A stretch of 64,000 bases of DNA from Novosphingopyxis iocasae (GTDB taxonomy: Bacteria; Pseudomonadota; Alphaproteobacteria; Sphingomonadales; Sphingomonadaceae), in contig NZ_CP060495.1 in assembly GCF_014334095.1 (NCBI RefSeq), forward strand, positions 2,069,001 to 2,133,000, written 5' to 3'. Within the stretch, counting starts at the first letter, position 1. Each line of letters begins with the position of its first letter. Below are positions 54,861 through 63,026 of the stretch, one piece after another. Both the position numbers and the translations under genes were made by a program. The notes beneath the pieces are model-generated. The model saw nothing but the letters and a program-made list of their open reading frames with translations. It was not told where the DNA came from and made no database searches.

Positions 54861-55504
54861 TGCATTTCCTTCGGGAGAGGCCGAGCCTTGTTTGCAAGGT
54901 TGTTCAGCATGGCGTCCACTTGGTCGGCGAGCACATGCTGGATTTCCAGGCGTGTCGCTTCGTCATAACTTCCCAGGCGCAGCTTGCGCAGCAGCAGTGC
55001 GCGCGAAGATCGGGGGCTCATAGCCTGACCCGAAAGAGCGGAAACGACGATCGCCGCCACGCGCTCATCGACACCAGTGGCAATGCAGACGAGCCGCATC
55101 ATGCAGGCGAACATGCCCTGCATGAAACCATCGTAGATATGATCGAAGGCTGCCGTGGGGTTCATCTGTTCGCGCAGGATGAAACGCGTATGGTCGGCCG
55201 TATCCTCAGCCGTCATCTTCTGGGAAAGCGAGCGGAATATATCCTGCAAGGCGTCGCGCGCACCGTCCCGATCGTCATCCTCAACCGCTGCGGCGGCACT
55301 GAGATGACGCTCCATTCCCTCACGCAGTTGCTCGGCAATGCGATCCGCGGCAGCGAGATATAAACCTTCCTTGCCGCCATAATGATAGGTGATAGCCGAC
55401 ATAGCGCTGTCCGCCTCACGGGCAATTTGCCGCGTACTTGCGCCTTGCAGACCATGGTGGCCGAAGACGCTTATGGCGACATCTAGCAGACGGTTTGTGA
55501 TCAT
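54857..55504 (-). CDS. TetR/AcrR family repressor of the efflux operon
   Basis: The 215-residue regulator has an N-terminal helix-turn-helix (LLDVAISVFGHHGLQGASTR, then EADSAMSAITYHYGGKEGLY) and a C-terminal domain resembling that of the CecR/YbiH group (FILREQMNPTAAFDHIY). It heads the emrA-emrB-nodT operon and probably represses it until it binds a pump substrate. A perfect 14-bp palindrome lies 14 bp before its ATG. Confidence 0.9.
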   Translation of the reverse strand: MITNRLLDVAISVFGHHGLQGASTRQIAREADSAMSAITYHYGGKEGLYLAAADRIAEQLREGMERHLSAAAAVEDDDRDGARDALQDIFRSLSQKMTAEDTADHTRFILREQMNPTAAFDHIYDGFMQGMFACMMRLVCIATGVDERVAAIVVSALSGQAMSPRSSRALLLRKLRLGSYDEATRLEIQHVLADQVDAMLNNLANKARPLPKEMQ

Positions 55505-55517
55505 GCGCGCGAATTAG

Positions 55518-55531
55518 TTCGATCGATCGAA
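55518..55531. promoter_or_regulatory. Candidate TetR operator (14-bp palindrome)
   Basis: TTCGATCGATCGAA is a perfect palindrome located 14-27 bp upstream of the TetR start. Size and position suit an autoregulatory operator. The core is a GATC/CGAT repeat, so chance or a methylation site cannot be excluded. Confidence 0.45.
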
Positions 55532-55702
55532 TGACGCAAGGGATCATTTTCATTTAGGGCGCTGTCGATAAGAATGATTGAGCAGGATCGTCGGGAGCCT
55601 GCGCAATATCAGCGCTCCACCGCGGGGGTGGTGAAAGGTGACAGGGCAAGCCGTCGGCGTTACGTGACTGGAAGGTTCCCAATTTTCGGAGGATGTCGCC
55701 CG

Positions 55703-57388
55703 ATGCGCCTCGCCTTTCTTTCCCTGCTGCTTGCAACCACCGCCTGCGTGCAGACCACGCCGGCTCCAGAGTCTTTGGCGTCTGAATCTTTAGCGCAGGC
55801 CCCTGCCGGAAGTGGTTACGATCTTGCCGGCCAATATGCCAAGCTCGCGCGGATCGACATGGCCCCGGACACGGCCTTTCTGAATCAGGAGCAGCGCGAT
55901 GTCGTGAACCTGTTGATCCAGGCATCGGATCTGATGAGCGAAATATACCTTCGCCAGCGCAGTCCCGCCAATCCGGACATTCGGGCCGCCATCGCCGCAA
56001 GCGATAGGCCGGATCGTGATCTGCTGCTGAAAATGTTCGACCGCAATTTCGGCCCCTGGGACTCGATCGAGGAATTGCATCCCTTCTTCGGCGGTGCGGC
56101 CATGCCGGAGGGCGCGGGCTTCTATCCCTCGGATATGACGCGCGCCGAGTTCGACGCCTATATCGCGGCGCATCCCGATCAGAAGGCTGCCCTCACCAGC
56201 CCTTATACGGTGGTGCGGCGTGATGGCGATGCGTTGAAGGCCGTCCCCTATTCGGTTGAATATGCGCAGTGGCTGCAACCGGCCGCGCGCCTGTTGCAGC
56301 AGGCAGCCGCGCGCACCAGCAATCCCAGACTGAAGAAGTTCCTCTCGCTGCGCGCCAAGGCCTTTCTCGACGACGACTATTATGAGAGCGAGCTGGCCTG
56401 GATGGACCTGACAGGCACGCCGATCGAGGTCGCGATTGGGCCGTACGAAGTCTACACCGATGGATTATACGGTACGAAGACCGCGTTCGAGAGCTTCGTC
56501 ACGTTGAAAAACCCGGAAGAATCCGCCGCGCTGGATAAATACAAACATTATCTGCGCGACATGGAAGCCATTCTGCCGATCCCGGACAGCGACAAGAATT
56601 TCCAGCGTGGGTTCGAGAGCCCCATTGCGGTGGCCGAACAGGTGCATGGCGGCGGCGATAATGTTCCGGGCGTGCAGACCATCGCGTTCAACCTACCCAA
56701 TGACGAGCGGGTTCGCGAGGCGAAGGGCGCAAAGAAGGTGATCCTGTCGAACGTCCTTGGCGCGAAATATGATCGCATCCTGAAGCCCATGGCACCTCTG
56801 GTGCTGGAGCCGGATCAGGCAGCGCTCGTCGCCAAGAAATATATGCAGCTGCATACGCTGTTTCACGAATTGTCGCACAGCCTGGGGCCGGGCACGATCA
56901 CGCTGAACGGTCAGCAAACCACCGTCAGCGAACAGTTACGCGATCAATATTCCGCACTGGAGGAGTCCAAGGCCGATGTGATGGGAATCTGGAACATCCT
57001 GTTGATGATGCAAAAGGGTGAACTGCCGATCGCGGAGAAACCGCAGCTATTCGCCAGCTATCTCACCGGCATCTTCCGCTCGATGCGGTTCGGAACGCAG
57101 GAGGCCCACGGCAAGGGCGCCGCGCTGCAATATGGGTATCTTCTGAATAAAGGCGCGTTTCGATGGGATGCTGCGGCCGACCGCTACGTCATCGACGATG
57201 CAAAGATGGAAAGCGGCCTGCGCGATCTTCTGCATGATGAGCTGATGTTGCAGGCGCGCGGCGATTATGACGGCACCAAGGCCTTCTTCGCCAAATGGGC
57301 AAAACTGGATGACCATGCCGAGCGGGTGATTGCCAGCATGCGCGACATCCCTGTCGATATCGAACCGGTCTATCCCGACCGGATTTGA
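55703..57388 (+). CDS. M49-like (dipeptidyl-peptidase III family) zinc lipoprotein
   Basis: The 561-residue protein has a lipoprotein signal (MRLAFLSLLLATTAC, lipobox Cys15) and should be anchored in the periplasm. The zinc motif is HELSH (His388, Glu389 and His392), and the third-ligand segment EESKADVMG lies about 30 residues on. Classical DPP III has a hexapeptide HExxGH; a pentapeptide (HEISH) is known in Caldithrix. The order of motifs (GPYEVYTDGLYGTKTAFES, HELSH, EESKAD) is that of M49. The start ATG 55703 has GGAGG 10 nt upstream; the open frame to 55574 lies before the signal peptide. Confidence 0.8.
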   Translation: MRLAFLSLLLATTACVQTTPAPESLASESLAQAPAGSGYDLAGQYAKLARIDMAPDTAFLNQEQRDVVNLLIQASDLMSEIYLRQRSPANPDIRAAIAASDRPDRDLLLKMFDRNFGPWDSIEELHPFFGGAAMPEGAGFYPSDMTRAEFDAYIAAHPDQKAALTSPYTVVRRDGDALKAVPYSVEYAQWLQPAARLLQQAAARTSNPRLKKFLSLRAKAFLDDDYYESELAWMDLTGTPIEVAIGPYEVYTDGLYGTKTAFESFVTLKNPEESAALDKYKHYLRDMEAILPIPDSDKNFQRGFESPIAVAEQVHGGGDNVPGVQTIAFNLPNDERVREAKGAKKVILSNVLGAKYDRILKPMAPLVLEPDQAALVAKKYMQLHTLFHELSHSLGPGTITLNGQQTTVSEQLRDQYSALEESKADVMGIWNILLMMQKGELPIAEKPQLFASYLTGIFRSMRFGTQEAHGKGAALQYGYLLNKGAFRWDAAADRYVIDDAKMESGLRDLLHDELMLQARGDYDGTKAFFAKWAKLDDHAERVIASMRDIPVDIEPVYPDRI

Positions 57389-57439
57389 AGTCCGATCAAA
57401 GCGGGGAGGCTGGCGTATCGGCCTCCCCCATGACTTCCG

Positions 57440-57823
57440 TCAGTTACCGGCGACCTGCATGGTCTGCCGACCGTTCAGGCGGTCCAACGCATAGATGGCC
57501 GCGCGGCGGCTATCGACGACACGTCCGTCCGCAAGCACCAGATCGAAATGCTCCTGCAACTCCACGGCGCGGCGCAATGTGGCGCGTGCCTCTTCCATCC
57601 GGCCCATTCGGGCATAAGCATTGCCCAGGTTGATGAGCCGCGCAGGATCATTCGGAAGCTCGGCCGAAGAGCTTTCCAGTTGCCGGATGGCTTCTTCGTT
57701 TCGGCCGGTTTGCATGGCTGCGAACCCCAGCTGACCTTGATCATAATTGATTTCTTGCGGCGCCTCGACCGACGCTGTGGCCTGCGGTGCGGTTGCCGCG
57801 GCAAGCAGAAAGGAAAGCAGCAT
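57440..57823 (-). CDS. Periplasmic TPR protein
   Basis: The 127-residue protein has an N-terminal signal (MLLSFLLAAATAPQATASVE) and two TPR-like repeats (GFAAMQTGRNEEAIRQLESS, then LINLGNAYARMGRMEEARAT). The C-terminus VLADGRVVDSRRAAIYALDR forms a further helix. It is probably a small protein-interaction module. A 26-bp near-palindrome lies 18 bp upstream of the ATG and may be its operator. Confidence 0.78.
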   Translation of the reverse strand: MLLSFLLAAATAPQATASVEAPQEINYDQGQLGFAAMQTGRNEEAIRQLESSSAELPNDPARLINLGNAYARMGRMEEARATLRRAVELQEHFDLVLADGRVVDSRRAAIYALDRLNGRQTMQVAGN

Positions 57824-57840
57824 TGCGAGTCTCCCGAAAC

Positions 57841-57866
57841 ATTTATGACACTAAAGTGACATAAAT
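57841..57866. promoter_or_regulatory. 26-bp near-perfect palindrome upstream of the TPR gene
   Basis: ATTTATG-A-CACT-AA-AGTG-A-CATAAAT pairs 11 of 12 positions around a 2-bp centre. It is AT-rich in a GC-rich chromosome and starts 18 bp before the TPR start codon, a typical place for a repressor site. Confidence 0.5.
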
Positions 57867-57886
57867 GCGAGAAGGCTGCAACGCTG

Positions 57887-57904
57887 TTGTAACATTCCTG
57901 TCAT
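57887..57904 (+). promoter_or_regulatory. PHO-box-like direct repeat
   Basis: TTGTAAC, four bases (ATTC), then CTGTCAT resembles a PhoB box (7 bp, 4-bp spacer, 7 bp). It reads on the plus strand, where no gene starts nearby, so the target is unclear. Confidence 0.25.
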
Positions 57905-57982
57905 TTCATCGTAGCAAGCCAAGCCGTTGCATCAGGCCTGCCGCAGTGAAACCGGAGCAGCCAATGGGCGACGTGTCAGCAT

Positions 57983-58189
57983 CTACGATGGCGCGATATT
58001 CCGCCGCTCTTCTGCTTCCGCCTCGCGCTGTTTACGCTCGGTAGCAGTGCGTTCAGCGCGCGCAGCCATCTGCCGCCAGGCCTTTTCGCTACGCAAGGCG
58101 CGCGAGCGGACATTGTCCAAGGCGGTCTGTGCGGCAATGGCCGCGTCAGCCTCGGCCCGTTCGAGGAAGAATTTCGCTTCTTTTTGCAT
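57983..58189 (-). CDS. Small helical hypothetical protein
   Basis: The 68-residue protein starts MQKEAKFFLERAEADAAIA and is almost entirely charged and helical (NVRSRALRSEKAWRQMAARA, ERKQREAEAEERR). GGAAAG lies 8 nt before ATG 58189; a longer frame starts at 58219. Similar short proteins occur in sphingomonads without known function. It follows the cold-shock gene by about 50 bp on the same strand. Confidence 0.65.
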   Translation of the reverse strand: MQKEAKFFLERAEADAAIAAQTALDNVRSRALRSEKAWRQMAARAERTATERKQREAEAEERRNIAPS

Positions 58190-58241
58190 AGTCTGCTTTC
58201 CGATCGGGCCGAGGTTCAAGATTTCAGGGTAGATCTTGCGA

Positions 58242-58448
58242 TCAGGCCTCCTGAAGGTTCACGGCAGACTTCTTGCCATTGCGGCCCTGCTCGATTTCAT
58301 AGCTGAGACGCTGTTCCTTCTGCAGGGTGTGCATGCCGGCGGCCTGCACGGCGGTGATGTGGACGAAGCTGTCTTCGCCGCCATCTTCGGGGGCGATGAA
58401 GCCATAGCCCTTGTCTTCGTTGAAGAATTTTACGGTGCCGATAGGCAT
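58242..58448 (-). CDS. Cold-shock domain protein
   Basis: The 68-residue single OB-fold protein has RNP1 (KGYGFIAP) and RNP2 (SFVHITAV) motifs for single-stranded RNA or DNA binding. It may act as an RNA chaperone. The 243-bp intergenic region upstream leaves room for a long 5' leader, as in cold-induced csp genes, but I could not define one. GAAAGGAAACG lies just before ATG 58448. Confidence 0.95.
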   Translation of the reverse strand: MPIGTVKFFNEDKGYGFIAPEDGGEDSFVHITAVQAAGMHTLQKEQRLSYEIEQGRNGKKSAVNLQEA

Positions 58449-58691
58449 AAGCGTTTCCTTTCTCACAGAAACAAAGTGTGACGCGCGCCGCGAACGCCGC
58501 GACGCGTGGTTCGCCGGAAGTCGATTCTGGAGGGAAAGCAGAGAAAGGCCGCCACCGCAGCGGCTGGCCAAGACACCAAGTTCCGTCGATAGGCGACGAT
58601 AGCTGGGTGTAATGTAGCAACGAAAGCAGCGCTTGGGAAGCGGTGCGCGTTCTGCCATGCTCTTGCACCGAACAGGAGGGGAATAAAAAAC

Positions 58692-59297
58692 ATGCGCTAT
58701 TCGATATTGATGATCGCAACTGCCGCTTTGTTGCCATTGGCAGCCTGCTCCGAAGGAAATCCTTCGGAAGAGACCGCTGCAGCAACGCCGGCGTCTGCCT
58801 TCATGGCGGGGCTGCGCGATAAATGCGGACGGGCTTTCCGGGGCACAGAAGCGGCCGGCGGCAACGAACAGATGCAGGGCAAGGAGCTTATCCTTGCCAT
58901 CGCGCCCTGCGAACCGGGCGGGGAGGTCAAAATGGCCGTGCACGTCAATGTCGGCCCGCTCCAGGTGAGCCGTGAGGAAGAAGTGTGGGATCGATCGCGC
59001 ACGATCACCCTGTCCGATGGCGATTCTGGGCTGACTGCAAAGCTGGGCCAGCGCAATGAGGACGGCAGCGCCGGGCCTATCGACGGCACGACCACCACCG
59101 CAGCCGCCGGTGGCAGCGACACCCGCCAGAATTTCAGCGTGCCGGGCGCCGAGCAACCGCTGAAGATCGAGCTGGGAACGGACGCGATCACGCTAAACGT
59201 TCCGGACATCGGCCAAACACAGGGCTACAGCGCGCCGTTCCAGACAAGCGACCGCGTCGCCATGCCGCCTGAAGCCTGGGGCGACGCAGTAGGCTAA
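58692..59297 (+). CDS. Hypothetical lipoprotein
   Basis: The 201-residue protein has the signal MRYSILMIATAALLPLAAC, lipobox at Cys19. The mature part has two Cys residues (DKCGRAF and APCEPGG) and a beta-rich pattern (VKMAVHVNVGPLQVSREEEV). I know no function. It starts just behind AGGAGGGGA and is divergent from the cold-shock gene. Confidence 0.75.
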   Translation: MRYSILMIATAALLPLAACSEGNPSEETAAATPASAFMAGLRDKCGRAFRGTEAAGGNEQMQGKELILAIAPCEPGGEVKMAVHVNVGPLQVSREEEVWDRSRTITLSDGDSGLTAKLGQRNEDGSAGPIDGTTTTAAAGGSDTRQNFSVPGAEQPLKIELGTDAITLNVPDIGQTQGYSAPFQTSDRVAMPPEAWGDAVG

Positions 59298-59311
59298 GAC
59301 AACCGGGGCGC

Positions 59312-59740
59312 TCAGGAGCGCCCCGGCTCCTCACCCGCATTTTTGGGCAGATCGCCGAACCGGTCCATCCAGCTAAGCCGGTCCGCCCAATAGATATGAT
59401 AGACATCGGATAGGTCGCTGAGACCTTCGATCAGACCGATCCGCAGGCGCAGCTGCCCCGGTTTCGCGGTCCGGCGGCTGTAGACCGCCGCGCCGCAGCC
59501 GCTGCAGAAAGCGCGCATCTTTCCCGGTGAGCTTTCGAACTCGCGCAAAGTCCCGCGCGCAATCCAGCGCAGCTGTGCCTCCGCCACCGGAACGGCGACA
59601 TTGAACGCGCTGCCGGTTGCGCGGCGGCACATCGAACAGTGGCACAGTGCAGCCTCATCGAGCGGGCCGGAGACGTCATAGCGCACGCCCCCGCACAGGC
59701 AGGAGGCTGGGTAGACGGTGCTGTCGGGATCGTTGCTCAC
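59312..59740 (-). CDS. GFA family protein (CENP-V / glutathione-dependent formaldehyde-activating type)
   Basis: The 142-residue zinc protein has the family cysteines SCLCGGVRYDV, CHCSMCRRATGSAF and FCSGCGAAVY, which bind two zinc ions. Some members have been linked to S-hydroxymethylglutathione formation, but most are uncharacterised. Length is normal. It converges with the lipoprotein gene, 14 bp apart. Confidence 0.9.
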   Translation of the reverse strand: MSNDPDSTVYPASCLCGGVRYDVSGPLDEAALCHCSMCRRATGSAFNVAVPVAEAQLRWIARGTLREFESSPGKMRAFCSGCGAAVYSRRTAKPGQLRLRIGLIEGLSDLSDVYHIYWADRLSWMDRFGDLPKNAGEEPGRS

Positions 59741-59781
59741 AGCAGACCATTAGGCTGGCAAGGGCACTGTAGGAAAGGCTT

Positions 59782-60216
59782 TTGGACGATCGCTACAATC
59801 TCAGCCGTTTCGTTGCAGCGCAACGCGGCATCTTCGAACAGGCCCTCGCCGAGCTTCAGGCCGGGTCGAAACGGAGCCACTGGATGTGGTTCCTGTTCCC
59901 CCAGATCGCCGGTCTCGGCAGCAGCGAAACCGCAAAGGCATTCGCCCTGTCCGGTATCGCGGAGGCCGCGGCCTATCTGGACCACCCAGTGCTGGGTCCG
60001 CGGCTCGAAGCGGCGACCGAGGCGATGTTGGCCCATGCCGGCAATCTCAGCGCCGAGGCGATTCTGGGCGGCATCGACGCGCTGAAATTCCGCAGCTCGA
60101 TGACGCTATTCGAACGTGCTGCCAAAGGCGACGCCACCCGCCGCTTCGCTACGGCACTCGATGCGTTCTACGATGGCGAACGGGACGAGCGAACGCTCAC
60201 CCTGCTCGGTCTTTGA
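59782..60216 (+). CDS. DUF1810 family protein
   Basis: The 144-residue protein has the DUF1810 signature with KRSHWMWFLFPQIAGLG, GSSETAKAFAL and LDHPVLGPRL, and ends SSMTLFERAA. The family function is not established. Translation begins at TTG 59782 behind AGGAAAGG. It converges with the SWIB gene, 36 bp apart. Confidence 0.88.
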   Translation: MDDRYNLSRFVAAQRGIFEQALAELQAGSKRSHWMWFLFPQIAGLGSSETAKAFALSGIAEAAAYLDHPVLGPRLEAATEAMLAHAGNLSAEAILGGIDALKFRSSMTLFERAAKGDATRRFATALDAFYDGERDERTLTLLGL

Positions 60217-60252
60217 AGACGGCAGGCATTGCAGCCCGCCGCCCGAAAGTTC

Positions 60253-60516
60253 TTACTTGATGTGCTTGGAGATGGCCGAGGTCATCTTGAACATCGAAAT
60301 CCGCTCATTGCCGATCACCTTGCCGAGCATTGCATCAGGCTCGATCTGGCGCTTGTCGTCTTTCGCCTGCAGATCATGCTTTTTGATATATTCCCACACG
60401 CGGCTGGTGACCGAGGCGCGCGTCAGCGGGCCTGCTCCGGTGATAGCCGCAAGCTCGGGCGTTACCGTCACCTCGCGCTGGAGCGCATTGGATTTTCCGG
60501 GTTTACTGTCAGCCAT
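60253..60516 (-). CDS. Stand-alone SWIB/MDM2-domain protein
   Basis: The 87-residue protein consists of a short basic tail and one SWIB domain (PLTRASVTSRVWEYIKKHDL, QIEPDAMLGKVIG, FKMTSAISKHI). SWIB domains are best known from eukaryotic chromatin remodelling and from chlamydial proteins; a few alphaproteobacteria have free-standing versions. The role is unknown, perhaps nucleoid- or topoisomerase-related. The start is ATG 60516. Confidence 0.92.
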   Translation of the reverse strand: MADSKPGKSNALQREVTVTPELAAITGAGPLTRASVTSRVWEYIKKHDLQAKDDKRQIEPDAMLGKVIGNERISMFKMTSAISKHIK

Positions 60517-60653
60517 GCTGCGCTTTCCTTCTTTCAACTGTTTGCGGGGCACCGCGCCGGATGGCGGGCTATCCCCCTCCGCCGGGCGGAGGTGAGGGGG
60601 AGCGTTGCCAGCTTTGGCCCGAAAATCAAGGGCGCTGGCGGTCTGCCGACCGT

Positions 60654-61376
60654 TCAGGCGGACCGATCGGGCGTTACCGCGATTGTGCGTGAGGAAGCGA
60701 AACGATCGCGCAGCCAGTGGCCGATCGCCCACCAGCCCAGCGCCCAGAGTGCACCGAAGGTCCAACCTGCCAGCACGTCGCTGGGCCAATGCACGCCCAG
60801 ATAGATGCGGCTCGACCCGATGGCCAGCACCAGCAAAATGGCCGCGCCCAGGATGAACACCTGCTCGCGCCGCGCCCGCACGATCTGCACCAGCACGAGC
60901 GCCAAGGTGAGATAGACCGCGGCGCTGTTGGCAGAATGGCCGCTGGGAAAGCTGGCCGAGCCGATGTCGATCAGATGATCGATCACTTCCGGCCGCTGCC
61001 GCCCAAACACTGGCTTCAGGATGGCGACCGCCAGCGGCCCGCCCGCGCCGCCCGCCACCACCAGAAGCGCCGTCAGCACATGACGCTGAATCAACAGGAA
61101 TCCAGCGCTGAGCACCACCACCAGTGTCAACACCGTGCCCCCGCCCAGCGCAGTAATATCGAGCATCGCCTGCTTCAAAAACGCCGGCCCCTCCGGCACG
61201 CCCGGCATCCCCGGCTCGCGCATCATCAGCAGCACCGCCCGGTCGAACGCGAACTGCGCTCCGCCATCGATCCAGCTGCCGACCGCCGCCAGGATCGCGA
61301 ACCCGGCGATCAGCAGCGCGATGCCGATCAGGAGCCATCGGATCCGGACCATCGGCTGAGGCGAGGATTGCGTCAT
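60654..61376 (-). CDS. PAP2-family membrane phosphatase
   Basis: The 240-residue protein has five to six helices and the three acid-phosphatase motifs KPVFGRQRP, PSGHSANS and SRIYLGVHWPSDVLAG with the catalytic His residues. It should hydrolyse a lipid phosphate such as undecaprenyl pyrophosphate or phosphatidic acid on the periplasmic side. The start is ATG 61376; a divergent gene begins 91 bp away. Confidence 0.93.
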   Translation of the reverse strand: MTQSSPQPMVRIRWLLIGIALLIAGFAILAAVGSWIDGGAQFAFDRAVLLMMREPGMPGVPEGPAFLKQAMLDITALGGGTVLTLVVVLSAGFLLIQRHVLTALLVVAGGAGGPLAVAILKPVFGRQRPEVIDHLIDIGSASFPSGHSANSAAVYLTLALVLVQIVRARREQVFILGAAILLVLAIGSSRIYLGVHWPSDVLAGWTFGALWALGWWAIGHWLRDRFASSRTIAVTPDRSA

Positions 61377-61467
61377 CGCGGTTGCTTAAGATCGCATCTT
61401 CGCCCTTGTCGAGCGAAACCGACGGCCGCATGACACCGCCCATGACGATCATGATCTCCCTTCCCTT

Positions 61468-61908
61468 ATGAGCCGCACGCCTCCTGCACAGGCCGAAAGC
61501 CGCGCGCGCGCCGTCTGGCGTTGGCTGCTGGCGCTCGCCTATCTGGCGGCGGGCGTGCTGCATCTGGCCTCGCCCGCGCCGTTCGTTGGCATCACACCGG
61601 GCTGGGTGCCCGCACCGGAGCTGGTGATCGCGCTGACCGGCGTGGCCGAGCTTTTGGGCGCGGTGGGGCTTCTGCAGCCCTTCTCCCGCCCGCTGCGCCG
61701 GGCCGCGGGCATTGGGCTGGCGCTCTATGCGGTCTGCGTGTTTCCGGCCAATATCAACCATATGATCCTCGACATGTCCTCGCCCGATCCGAAACTCGGC
61801 TGGGCCTATCATGGGCCGCGCATGCTGCTGCAGCCGGTGCTGGTCTGGCTCGCCCTCTGGGTGAGCGGAGTAATCGACTGGCCCTTCCGCAAGGGCCGGG
61901 CGGCATGA
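61468..61908 (+). CDS. DoxX-like membrane protein
   Basis: The 146-residue protein has four helices (WLLALAYLAAGVLHLASP, PELVIALTGVAELLGAVGLL, GIGLALYAVCVFPANINHM, LLQPVLVWLALWVSGVI) in the DoxX pattern. The segment AGVLHLASPAPF is typical. The function is unknown; DoxX relatives are associated with thiosulfate or quinone redox chemistry. The TGA overlaps the next ATG (ATGA). Confidence 0.82.
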   Translation: MSRTPPAQAESRARAVWRWLLALAYLAAGVLHLASPAPFVGITPGWVPAPELVIALTGVAELLGAVGLLQPFSRPLRRAAGIGLALYAVCVFPANINHMILDMSSPDPKLGWAYHGPRMLLQPVLVWLALWVSGVIDWPFRKGRAA

Positions 61909-62360
61909 GCGTCACCATCCTGGTCGATGCCGATGCCTGCCCGGTGAAGGACGAGATCTACCGCGTCGCCTGGCGCCATGAGGTGCCCGTCAAAATCGTC
62001 TCCAACAGCTTCCTGCGCGTTCCCGACCACCCGCTGATCGAGCGCGTCACGGTGTCCAACGCCTTCGATGCCGCGGACGACTGGATCGCCGAGGCGGCCG
62101 GCCCGCACAGCATCGTCGTCACATCCGACATTCTGCTGGCGGACCGGGCGCTGAAGGCGGGCGCGGCCGTGCTTGCCCCCACCGGAAAGCCCTTCACCGC
62201 CGCGTCGATCGGCCCGGCGATTGCGACGCGGGCGATCATGGCGGATCTGCGCGCGGGGGCGGATGGTATCGGCGGCGGCCCGCCCCCCTTCACCAAGGCG
62301 GACAGATCGAACTTCCTCCAGGCGCTGGACCGGGAGCTGGTGCGCATCGCCCGGCGCTGA
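61905..62360 (+). CDS. UPF0178 / YaiI family protein (DUF188)
   Basis: The 151-residue protein shows ILVDADACPVKDEIYRVA at the N-terminus and VVTSDILLADRALKAGA in the centre, both typical of the YaiI/YqxD group. The acidic residues recall PIN-like nucleases, but no activity is known. The ATG at 61905 lies in the stop of the DoxX-like gene, so the pair is coupled. Confidence 0.92.
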   Translation: MSVTILVDADACPVKDEIYRVAWRHEVPVKIVSNSFLRVPDHPLIERVTVSNAFDAADDWIAEAAGPHSIVVTSDILLADRALKAGAAVLAPTGKPFTAASIGPAIATRAIMADLRAGADGIGGGPPPFTKADRSNFLQALDRELVRIARR

Positions 62361-62436
62361 CTGCGTATTTTCCCGTACAAACAATCGGTTAATTTCTCTG
62401 CGCTATCTCCGACGATCTATCGTCAGGAGTGCAGCC

Positions 62437-62900
62437 ATGCCGCTTACCCACAGGTTCCGCCGCCAACATGACGAAGCGGTCGCGTTGGCCACGAAGATCA
62501 TGAGCGCCACCCAGCATCTGCTGGAGACCGAAGATGCCGCCGCCGCGCAGGCCATCGAGGCCGATTTCGCGCAGCTCGATGCCGTCTTGCGCCAGCATTT
62601 CAGCATTTCGCGCAGGAAGATCGGCTGCTCTACCCCCGCCTCATGGCCTCGCCGGACCCTACGACGGCGGGCACCGCCAAGGCGTTCTTCGACGAAATGG
62701 GCGGCCTCGCCCCCACCTTCCACGCCTTCTCGGCCCGCTGGATCGTTCCAGGTGCCATTGCCGCGCAGCCGCACGCCTTTGCAGAAGAGAGCGCCGCGAT
62801 CTTCGCCACCCTCGCCGCGCGGATCGCGCATGAGAATGAGGAGCTGTACCCGCTTGCCGACTGGTCCAGCGCGGACGAACCGGAATCCGACGCCGCCTGA
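62437..62900 (+). pseudogene. Hemerythrin-like (HHE) gene, frameshifted by an 8-bp duplication
   Basis: The gene starts at ATG 62437 behind CAGGAG and reads a hemerythrin-like domain (THRFRRQHDEAV, FAQLDAVLRQHF). CAGCATTT then occurs twice in tandem (62593-62600 and 62601-62608), and the frame breaks. Removing one copy restores QHFAQEDRLLYPRL, FHAFSARW and HENEELYPLAD, ending at 62900. The repaired protein of about 150 residues keeps the His/Glu ligands for a di-iron site. As printed, the first frame runs on to 63273 without similarity. It may be a recent inactivating mutation, a reversible slipped-strand switch or a sequencing error. Confidence 0.85.
62593..62608 (+). repeat. 8-bp tandem duplication causing the frameshift
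   Basis: CAGCATTT is repeated exactly twice with no spacer. Deleting either copy rejoins the two halves of the hemerythrin-like gene. Confidence 0.95.
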
Positions 62901-62994
62901 CCACGCGCGGCCTCAACTACAACCACCGCACGCGGCTTCCCCGCCGGCCCCTGAAATCGGGTCCGTCGATCGATTCGATAGTGCCGGAGGAGCC

Positions 62995-63020
62995 GCGCGG
63001 CGCGCCTTTCGCCGCCGCGC
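62995..63020 (+). terminator. Possible terminator hairpin
   Basis: GCGCGGCG and CGCCGCGC form an 8-bp stem around a 10-nt loop, followed by GCGCATTTATT. It lies between the convergent hemerythrin-like and hypothetical genes. The U tract is weak. Confidence 0.4.
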
Positions 63021-63026
63021 GCGCAT

